Of a stretch of DNA of 5,124 bases, positions 1 to 5,124 are shown one piece after another. Origin of the DNA: an uncultured Lachnospiraceae bacterium (GTDB lineage Bacteria; Bacillota; Clostridia; Lachnospirales; Lachnospiraceae). The notes beneath the pieces are model-generated. The model was not told where the DNA came from. It searched no databases and saw nothing but the letters and a program-made list of their open reading frames with translations. The stretch's first letter is position 1. Each line of letters starts with the position of its first letter. The DNA lies in the NCBI GenBank assembly GCA_934338765.1, contig CAKRHL010000169.1, positions 1 through 5,124 of the forward strand. Direction: 5' to 3'. Position numbers and translations under genes: made by a program.

Positions 1-494
1 ATTATGTGGAGCAGGCCAATGAGATCGCATTGGTGCCGGCATGCTGTCTGCTTGTGACAGCGGTTTTTCTTGTGATTGCGGATCTGGTGGAGCCGGGCAG
101 CAAAAAACCAAAGGATATCCGCTATGGAGAGGCAGCGTTGGTGGGAGTATCTCAGGGAATCGCAACTTTACCGGGAGTGTCCAGATCAGGAACTACGATC
201 ACAGCATGTCTTCTTTGTGGCTTTGACAAGAGATTTGCCGTGAAGTATTCATTTATTATGTCAATACCGGCAGTTTTAGGCGCTGTGTTATTGGAAATCG
301 GGGATCTTTCTTCCCTGGCTTTGACACAGACAGATGTTTTGTACTGTATTATTTCTATGCTGGTGGCGGCGGTTTCCGGTTATCTGGCGATCCGTTTTAT
401 GATGGGATTGATCAGGGGAAAGAGATTTAAGTATTTTGCAATTTATTGTGCAGTGGTTGGTATTGTATCAATCATTGTATCTGTCCGGGCGTAG
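1..494 (+). CDS. uppP: Undecaprenyl-diphosphate phosphatase UppP/BacA, C-terminal part (5' end outside window)
   Basis: This integral membrane enzyme removes a phosphate from undecaprenyl diphosphate, regenerating the C55-P lipid carrier for peptidoglycan and other wall polymers; overproduction of the family gives bacitracin resistance. About 163 codons are visible, open at the left edge (first full in-frame codon at base 3). The GTG at base 6 lies inside the gene and is not a credible start. Family members are usually about 260-290 residues, so roughly 100 N-terminal residues, including the first glutamate-rich catalytic motif, lie upstream. The diagnostic second motif PGVSRSGTT is at bases 171-197, with the catalytic-type arginine at 183-185. 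It is followed by the family-typical segment rich in Phe/Lys/Tyr/Ser, then IPAVLGA, and by further hydrophobic helices (about bases 243-300, 333-396 and 435-485). It ends with a short RA tail at TAG 492-494. No terminator hairpin follows, so read-through towards ftsK is possible. The family call is confident from the motif and the membrane pattern. Confidence 0.93.
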   Translation, partial: YVEQANEIALVPACCLLVTAVFLVIADLVEPGSKKPKDIRYGEAALVGVSQGIATLPGVSRSGTTITACLLCGFDKRFAVKYSFIMSIPAVLGAVLLEIGDLSSLALTQTDVLYCIISMLVAAVSGYLAIRFMMGLIRGKRFKYFAIYCAVVGIVSIIVSVRA

Positions 495-611
495 AAATTA
501 GTGTGGAATATGATAGAAATTATAAAAGGTATCTGATATTGCATATATTATGCTGATCAAATGGTTTTTGAGATATCAGTAAATTGAGATATATAAAATG
601 TAGAAATAGAA
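495..611 (+). other. AT-rich intergenic region between uppP and ftsK
   Basis: This non-coding stretch is far richer in A and T than its flanking genes. It holds a candidate promoter (568-597), a 9-base direct repeat TTGAGATAT (568-576 and 584-592), and copies of TAGAAAT in or bordering it at 492-498, 514-520, 601-607 and 607-613. A weak 7-base inverted repeat, CTGATAT (533-539) with ATATCAG (573-579), has a loop of 33 bases. I see no GC-rich hairpin followed by a T run, so there is no convincing rho-independent terminator for uppP. Confidence 0.6.
568..597 (+). promoter_or_regulatory. Candidate sigma-A-type promoter for ftsK
   Basis: TTGAGA at 568-573 matches four of six positions of the TTGACA -35 consensus or better (only C to G differs). 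TATAAA at 592-597 is a near-consensus -10 box, with an 18-base spacer; TATATA at 590-595 gives a 16-base alternative. Transcription would start near base 604, leaving a leader of about 20 bases that contains the ribosome binding site for the ATG at 624. The region is AT-rich, so chance matches are likely and the call is tentative. Confidence 0.4.
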
Positions 612-613
612 AT

Positions 614-620
614 GAGGAAG
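614..620 (+). promoter_or_regulatory. Ribosome binding site that decides the ftsK start
   Basis: GAGGAAG lies just upstream of the ATG at 624, with its AGGA core (615-618) five bases from the start codon. The in-frame ATG at 612 has only AT-rich sequence without a Shine-Dalgarno match in front of it, and overlaps this site. The site therefore favours 624 as the true start. Confidence 0.65.
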
Positions 621-623
621 AGT

Positions 624-3600
624 ATGGCAGCGGCAAGGAAATCATCAGCAAGGGCAACCGGGAGCCAGACGAGATCCGGGACAGCGGGGAAGAGCAGCAC
701 GGCGAAACGTAAAAGTTCCGGAGCGGCAGGTACGGCATCCGGGAGGAATACATCAGGAAGAAAAGCGTCATCTAACGGAAAAAATTCTGCCGGAAGAAAG
801 AGTACGGCTGGCGGCAGAAAAGCGTCCGGGACGAAGAATACAGCGAGACAACATAAAAGAACTGCCGATGAGATCAATACATATAGGGATCAACTGGCAT
901 TTGAGACGGGGATTACGATTCTTGTGATGTCAATCATCAGTATCTTTTTTTATTTGTGCTTTTTGGGTGTATGTGGAAAGATCGGCATTGTTCTCACAGG
1001 GATTCACTTCGGATTATTTGGATGGATTTCCTGGCTGATGCCGGCAATGGCAGTCATTGGCTATGTATTTGCTGTTGTCAATGCCGGAGACCGCAGGGTT
1101 CCGCGCAAGATCATCAGTGCGGGAGTTTTAGTGGTTCTTTTGGGGGCGTTGACGGAACTGATCTTTCAACAGGAGATCCTGACGGAATATTTTACGAGCA
1201 ATCACGTATTGCACCATGAATATTTCAAATGTCTTTATATGTCACTGGAGGATGTGGCAAAGCACGGAAAGAGCAGCGGCGGTATTATCGGACGCGGCAT
1301 AGGGACAGCATTGTCTTCGGTGATCGGTAAGGGAGGCGCGGCTGTTGTGCTCCTTGGTCTGATCCTGCTTTGTGCATATATTTTTCATGGATTGGAAATG
1401 ATGGCATCTCTTCGCAAGAAAAATGCTTATAAGGAGCAGATGGAGGAGGAATATGACCGTTTTGTGCAGGAAGAAACGGATTATAGAGAGCCTTCTTACC
1501 GTGTCATTCCAAAAAGCAGGCGGGCAGATCAGGCAGCTTCCAATAGACCCGGAATGCCTTTGCAGGCAGTAGACCTGCAGGCGGCGGGCAGACGGCTGGA
1601 TGAAATTGAGGCCAAAGAGAAGCAGGAGCGGATTGCTGCCAGAGAACAAAAGGAACAGCTTAAAAAGATTGAAAAAGAGAAGAAAAAAGAGCAGGCGGCA
1701 GCCGCAAAGGCATGGGAGGCAGCGAAGCCGGAGAATCAGAAGGAGACACCAGAGCTTAGTATTCCTGTGGGAATGCAGGAGATTGTCGGTGAGGAGAATG
1801 TTGATCCCGGGGCTGATACGGTGCAAGAGCGTCCGGAGCCACAGAAGATGACGGCCAAGGTTGAGAAGAGGTCTGCAGTTTCCGCTTCGGAGCCTTTGGA
1901 GAATGAGCCGGTACCTGAGAAAAAGCCGGAGATGGATATTCCAATCTACCGGGAGGAAATGAATCATAAATTCCGTAGTGCGTCGGATTCTGTGCAGGCT
2001 GAGACTGGGATGTCTTCGGTGGGAGGCAGCTCTGTTGAAGCTGGTTTGGCAGAGATGACGGCACCTGCGGCTGCAAGCTCATCAGTGCCGGTGCATGGGA
2101 CTGCCGGGGTGGAGGATGCAGCACCGGGAGCGGCTGGGGCGTTTGCCGGGGAGCCGGTTTCTACAGCATCGGCGGTCTCTTCTAATGTGCCGGGCAGTGT
2201 GCCGCGGAAGAAGTCTGCACCAAAGAAGCAGTCTTCTCATGGGCGGATCGGTGGAGATGATTATGTATCTAAATCTGATACTTTTAATGCATTAAATGAC
2301 AGTAAGGTAGATCAGGAGAAAATACCGTATCAGTTTCCACCGATCGACCTGCTCAGTCTGCCAACGAAGCAGGAGAGCAGCGGTGCCAGCGACAAGGATC
2401 TCAGGGAAACGGCCATGCGCTTAAAGGACACTTTGCAAAGCTTTAACGTAGAGGTGGAGATGGGTGCTGTGACCTGCGGACCGACTGTTACCCGTTATGA
2501 GGTGCTTCCGGCACAGGGCGTACGTGTCAACAAGATCACCAATCTGGCGGATGACCTGAAGCTGAGTCTGGCGGCTCCAAGTATTCGTATTGAGGCACCG
2601 ATCCCGGGCAAGTCGGCAGTGGGGATCGAGGTGCCAAATGAGAAGCCAAGCTCAGTACATTTCCGGGAGCTGCTGGAGGGCGAAGCGTTTGAAAAAGCAA
2701 AGAGTCCGGTGGCATTTGCCGTGGGCAAGGATATCGGAGGCAAGGTCATTGTGACGGATATTGCCAAGATGCCCCATCTCCTGATCGCCGGAGCAACCGG
2801 TTCCGGTAAGTCCGTTTGTATCAATACGCTCATCATGAGCATTTTATATAAGTCGGATCCGAATGAAGTGAAGCTGATCATGATCGATCCGAAGGTGGTA
2901 GAGCTTAGCTGCTACAACGGTATTCCGCATCTTTACTGTCCTGTCGTGACAGATCCGAAGGAAGCGGCTGCTTCCCTAAACTGGGCAGTACGGGAAATGA
3001 TGGACCGTTACAACAAGTTTAAAGAGCTGGGTGTCCGTAATATAGCCGGATATAATGAGAAGATCAAGTCGGTTGAGAATGCAGAAGCGGCCGGTTATAC
3101 CCATATGCCGCTGCTTGTGATCATCGTGGATGAGTTTGCGGATCTGATGATGGTTGCGTCCAAGGAAGTGGAGGATGCGGTATGCCGTCTGGCGCAGCTT
3201 GCCAGAGCAGCCGGTATTCATCTGATCCTGGCAACCCAGAGACCATCGGTTAATGTCATTACCGGTGTGATCAAGGCGAATATTCCTTCCCGTATTGCTT
3301 TCTCAGTATCCTCTGCCATTGATTCCAGAACGATTCTGGATAAGGGCGGTGCAGAAAAGCTTTTGGGAAAAGGTGATATGCTTTTCTTCCCGTCCGGTTA
3401 TTCAGAGCCGGTGCGTCTGCAGGGCGCCTTCGTATCGGATAAGGAAGTATCGGATGTGGTTGCATTCCTGTGCAATAACAATGAGACACCGGTATACAAT
3501 GACAAGGTAACGGAGATCGTAGATATCCCTGACGGGGCGGACAGTGCTTCAGAGGAAAAGAAGTCTGATGTGGATGAATATTTTGAGGATGCGGGACGTT

Positions 3601-3875
3601 TTGTGATTGATTCGGGAAGAGCTGCGGCAGGACAGCTGCAGCGGAAATTCTCTATTGGATTTAACAGAGCCGGCCGTATCATCGATCAGTTAAATAAAGC
3701 CGGTGTTGTGGGACCGGCAGTGGGAACAAAGCCCCGTCAGGTGCTGATGACCATGGAGCAGTTTGAAGCGTATCTGGGACATGGTGACAGCGCAGGTGAT
3801 GTTGCAGCGTCTGAAGATGAATTTGCACTGGCGCAGGAGTTTGCGGATCAGGAGGAGGCTTATCATGCAGAATAA
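624..3875 (+). CDS. ftsK: DNA translocase FtsK/SpoIIIE
   Basis: This membrane-anchored hexameric ATPase pumps double-stranded DNA through the division (or sporulation) septum and helps resolve terminus DNA. The protein is 1083 residues from ATG 624, or 1087 from the weaker ATG 612. Residues 1-80 are a Ser/Lys/Arg/Gly/Ala tail with 20 Lys/Arg and no acidic residue. Hydrophobic membrane segments lie near 94-115, 121-153 (probably one long or two short helices), 163-182 and 237-256. A linker follows (about 261-565): a Lys/Glu/Gln-rich probable coiled coil at about 325-370, then Pro/Ala/Ser-rich sequence. The alpha domain spans about 568-690. The beta motor has Walker A GATGSGKS at 723-730, Walker B ending in D836-E837, and the ATQRPS motif after it. 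The DNA-reading gamma winged helix is at about 984-1051, followed by an acidic tail. It is longer than B. subtilis SpoIIIE (about 790) and shorter than E. coli FtsK (about 1330), with the difference mostly in tail and linker. All motor motifs are intact. FtsK and SpoIIIE roles cannot be told apart here. Confidence 0.96.
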   Translation: MAAARKSSARATGSQTRSGTAGKSSTAKRKSSGAAGTASGRNTSGRKASSNGKNSAGRKSTAGGRKASGTKNTARQHKRTADEINTYRDQLAFETGITILVMSIISIFFYLCFLGVCGKIGIVLTGIHFGLFGWISWLMPAMAVIGYVFAVVNAGDRRVPRKIISAGVLVVLLGALTELIFQQEILTEYFTSNHVLHHEYFKCLYMSLEDVAKHGKSSGGIIGRGIGTALSSVIGKGGAAVVLLGLILLCAYIFHGLEMMASLRKKNAYKEQMEEEYDRFVQEETDYREPSYRVIPKSRRADQAASNRPGMPLQAVDLQAAGRRLDEIEAKEKQERIAAREQKEQLKKIEKEKKKEQAAAAKAWEAAKPENQKETPELSIPVGMQEIVGEENVDPGADTVQERPEPQKMTAKVEKRSAVSASEPLENEPVPEKKPEMDIPIYREEMNHKFRSASDSVQAETGMSSVGGSSVEAGLAEMTAPAAASSSVPVHGTAGVEDAAPGAAGAFAGEPVSTASAVSSNVPGSVPRKKSAPKKQSSHGRIGGDDYVSKSDTFNALNDSKVDQEKIPYQFPPIDLLSLPTKQESSGASDKDLRETAMRLKDTLQSFNVEVEMGAVTCGPTVTRYEVLPAQGVRVNKITNLADDLKLSLAAPSIRIEAPIPGKSAVGIEVPNEKPSSVHFRELLEGEAFEKAKSPVAFAVGKDIGGKVIVTDIAKMPHLLIAGATGSGKSVCINTLIMSILYKSDPNEVKLIMIDPKVVELSCYNGIPHLYCPVVTDPKEAAASLNWAVREMMDRYNKFKELGVRNIAGYNEKIKSVENAEAAGYTHMPLLVIIVDEFADLMMVASKEVEDAVCRLAQLARAAGIHLILATQRPSVNVITGVIKANIPSRIAFSVSSAIDSRTILDKGGAEKLLGKGDMLFFPSGYSEPVRLQGAFVSDKEVSDVVAFLCNNNETPVYNDKVTEIVDIPDGADSASEEKKSDVDEYFEDAGRFVIDSGRAAAGQLQRKFSIGFNRAGRIIDQLNKAGVVGPAVGTKPRQVLMTMEQFEAYLGHGDSAGDVAASEDEFALAQEFADQEEAYHAE
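3851..3858 (+). promoter_or_regulatory. Strong ribosome binding site inside the 3' end of ftsK
   Basis: GGAGGAGG sits six bases before the ATG at 3865 and is embedded in the last codons of ftsK, encoding part of its acidic tail. It fixes the start of the ATP-grasp gene at 3865 rather than the upstream in-frame start-like codon at 3763, and implies that translation of the two genes is coupled. Confidence 0.85.
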
Positions 3876-4839
3876 TGATAAGAAGAATAGGTATAAGGGT
3901 CTGCTGGTGACCAATGCATTTCTACGGACCGGAAAGTTTGTGGAGCATTATGAATGGCTGCGGGAAGCGGCACTTCGACTGGGCATGACTCTGGATATTA
4001 TAGAAAATGCAGAGAGGCTTCTTTTGATCGGTGAGGAGCCCGAGTGGCTGTCAGCATATGATTTTGTAATTTATTGGGATAAGGATATTCCCTATGGAAA
4101 AAGTCTGTCTCTGTTTGCGGACAGACATGGGATTCCTGTCCTGAATCCGGTGGAGGCAGTGGGAGTCTGTGATGATAAATGCGAGACATATCTGCGGCTT
4201 GCGGCCTGGAATACAGAGCATCCGGAAGAAAGGATCCGCTTGCTGCCGACGATTCCGGCTCCTATGACCTATGCAAATATCGGATATACAAAGTCCGATT
4301 TTTTGGACACTGTGGAGGAACGTCTGGGATATCCCATGATCGTCAAGGAGTGTTTTGGTTCCTTTGGTATGCAGGTATATATGGCTCAGGATCGGCAGAT
4401 GCTGGAGCAGCTTACGGGGAAGCTGGCAGGAAAACCTTTTTTATATCAGAAATATCACCGCTACAGCAGCGGCCGTGACGTGCGCCTGCAGGTGGTGGGC
4501 GATGAGGTGGTGGCTGCTATGGAGCGTTACTCGGAAAACGGAGATTTTCGCGCCAATATTACCAACGGTGGCAGTATGAAGCCTTATACACCGTCAAAGG
4601 AAGAAGGTGCCCTGGCTGTGTTGACGGCCCGGGTTCTTGGTCTTGATTTTTGCGGTGTGGATATGCTGTTTGATGAGGAAAGCGGTCAGGCGGATATTGT
4701 GTGTGAGGTCAATTCCAATGCGCATTTCAAAAATATCCATACCTGTACCGGAGTCAATGTGGCAGAAAAGATAATGGAGCATATTCTGAAGCTTTTAGAG
4801 GACAGAAAACAGACTCCGGCGGGGATGGTGCTCTCATGA
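3865..4839 (+). CDS. RimK-like ATP-grasp ligase, substrate unknown
   Basis: This is a predicted cytoplasmic ATP-dependent carboxylate-amine ligase of 324 residues, near the 300-residue size of RimK. The family joins a carboxylate, activated as an acyl-phosphate, to an amine, for example adding glutamate to a protein C-terminus. Residues 10-115 look like the pre-ATP-grasp domain and end with a D104-K105 pair like the DK of RimK-type proteins. The ATP-grasp core follows: the YPMIVKE strand with nucleotide-binding K161, a glycine loop at 164-169, YQKYHRYSSGRDVRLQVVGD (194-213) with R204/D205/R207, and GDFRANITNGG (226-236). Probable Mg2+ ligands are D266, E281 and N283 (GVDML, then CEVNSN). The order and spacing closely follow RimK and related LysX/MptN enzymes, and no catalytic residue appears missing. 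It overlaps ftsK by 11 bases and shares ATGA with the next gene, so the three form one transcription unit. No substrate peptide or carrier protein is visible, so rimK is not assigned as a name. Confidence 0.85.
   Translation: MQNNDKKNRYKGLLVTNAFLRTGKFVEHYEWLREAALRLGMTLDIIENAERLLLIGEEPEWLSAYDFVIYWDKDIPYGKSLSLFADRHGIPVLNPVEAVGVCDDKCETYLRLAAWNTEHPEERIRLLPTIPAPMTYANIGYTKSDFLDTVEERLGYPMIVKECFGSFGMQVYMAQDRQMLEQLTGKLAGKPFLYQKYHRYSSGRDVRLQVVGDEVVAAMERYSENGDFRANITNGGSMKPYTPSKEEGALAVLTARVLGLDFCGVDMLFDEESGQADIVCEVNSNAHFKNIHTCTGVNVAEKIMEHILKLLEDRKQTPAGMVLS
4836..4839 (+). promoter_or_regulatory. ATGA stop/start overlap coupling the two ATP-grasp genes
   Basis: The TGA stop of the first ATP-grasp gene (4837-4839) overlaps the ATG of the next (4836-4838). 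With no strong ribosome binding site nearby, this favours termination-reinitiation, which usually keeps two products in a fixed ratio. Confidence 0.75.
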
Positions 4840-5124
4840 AAAAAGCATATCTGATCTATGAACCGCAGGAGGCACAAAAGAATCAAGGATTTATTGACAT
4901 GTTCCGGAAAGCGGGAACGGAAAAGGATATTGATTTTTCCTTTGTATCAAAAGAGGATTATCAGACATGCTCCCAAAAAGTGATCCCTGATCTTGTATTA
5001 AACCGGACAAGAGATCCGGGGGTAAGCCGCTGGTATGAGGAACGCAGTATTCCGGTATACCATAACAGCTGTCTGGTGGAGCTTGCCAATCATAAGTATA
5101 AAATGATGGCATATTTTCAGGAGT
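4836..5124 (+). CDS. Second probable ATP-grasp protein, N-terminal part (3' end outside window)
   Basis: An open frame starts at ATG 4836, sharing ATGA (4836-4839) with the stop of the preceding gene, and stays open for 96 codons to the right edge. It begins MKKAYLIYEP, a short basic start leading into a beta-strand as expected for a Rossmann-like fold. Residues 51-96 (PDLVLNRTRD, then IPVYHNS, then ELANHKYKM) follow the same order as residues 65-110 of the upstream gene (YDFVIYWDKD, then IPVLNPV, then CDDKCE). That is the RimK-type pre-ATP-grasp pattern of a strand with a charged loop, an N/H-containing turn and a Lys-bearing helix. The ATP-binding core would lie beyond the window, so the assignment is by analogy with its neighbour. 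The upstream Shine-Dalgarno match is poor (GGGG about 11 bases away), so initiation probably depends on translational coupling. It could be a paralogous ligase acting with the first or on its product; this is inference. Confidence 0.7.
   Translation, partial: MKKAYLIYEPQEAQKNQGFIDMFRKAGTEKDIDFSFVSKEDYQTCSQKVIPDLVLNRTRDPGVSRWYEERSIPVYHNSCLVELANHKYKMMAYFQE

Noticed and set aside
6..494. uppP treated as a complete short gene from GTG at base 6
   Set aside because: The frame is open to the window edge, no ribosome binding site can be seen, and the family needs an N-terminal catalytic motif that lies upstream. It is a window truncation, not a pseudogene.
533..579. Inverted repeat CTGATAT/ATATCAG considered as a uppP terminator
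   Set aside because: The arms are only seven AT-rich bases, the loop is 33 bases, and no T run follows, so it would not form a stable terminator.
557..877. Minus-strand frame encoding a hydrophobic, Pro/Leu/Phe-rich protein that looks like a membrane or signal sequence
   Set aside because: The hydrophobicity is the antisense reading of the Arg/Lys/Ser/Gly-rich FtsK N-terminus, and the codon pattern belongs to the + strand gene.
1600..1851. Plus-strand frame for a very Arg/Lys-rich 83-residue protein
   Set aside because: It is a shifted-frame reading of the coiled-coil linker in ftsK, and its arginine richness comes from AAG/AGA runs in the host gene.
1242..1967. Long minus-strand open frame (241 codons) rich in Leu
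   Set aside because: It is antisense to the Lys/Glu-rich FtsK linker, whose codons read as Leu/Phe on the other strand. It resembles no known family and lies wholly inside a well-supported gene.
3763..3864. Upstream extension of the first ATP-grasp gene to a start-like codon at 3763
   Set aside because: It would overlap ftsK by over 100 bases and give an Arg-rich leader typical of a wrong frame. The GGAGGAGG site six bases before ATG 3865 clearly marks the real start.

Overview
The window looks like a chromosomal housekeeping segment from a low-to-mid-GC Gram-positive anaerobe, most likely a clostridial (Lachnospiraceae-type) Firmicute. The reasons are the style of the FtsK/SpoIIIE protein, strong GGAGG-type ribosome binding sites, tight gene spacing on one strand, and an AT-rich intergenic region between moderate-GC genes. 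This placement is inference from sequence style, not from a database match.

Layout, all on the + strand: (1) bases 1-494 carry the C-terminal part of undecaprenyl-diphosphate phosphatase (uppP/bacA), cut by the left edge. (2) Bases 495-623 are an AT-rich intergenic region with a plausible sigma-A-type promoter, short repeated motifs and the ftsK ribosome binding site. (3) Bases 624-3875 encode a complete FtsK/SpoIIIE DNA translocase with a histone-tail-like basic N-terminus, a membrane domain, a long charged/low-complexity linker, and intact alpha, beta (Walker A/B) and gamma domains. (4) Bases 3865-4839 encode a RimK-like ATP-grasp ligase whose start overlaps the end of ftsK by 11 bases. (5) From base 4836 a second probable ATP-grasp protein begins through an ATGA stop/start overlap and runs off the right edge.

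ftsK and the two ATP-grasp genes are very probably cotranscribed and translationally coupled. uppP recycles the lipid carrier for cell-wall synthesis, and FtsK moves DNA at the division septum, so the left part has an envelope/division theme. The two ATP-grasp proteins are the least explained part: the first has all the recognisable RimK-type ATP and metal residues, but its substrate cannot be read from the window. No RNA genes, mobile elements, CRISPR arrays or convincing terminators were seen, and no clearly new system. The tandem ATP-grasp pair is the best lead.
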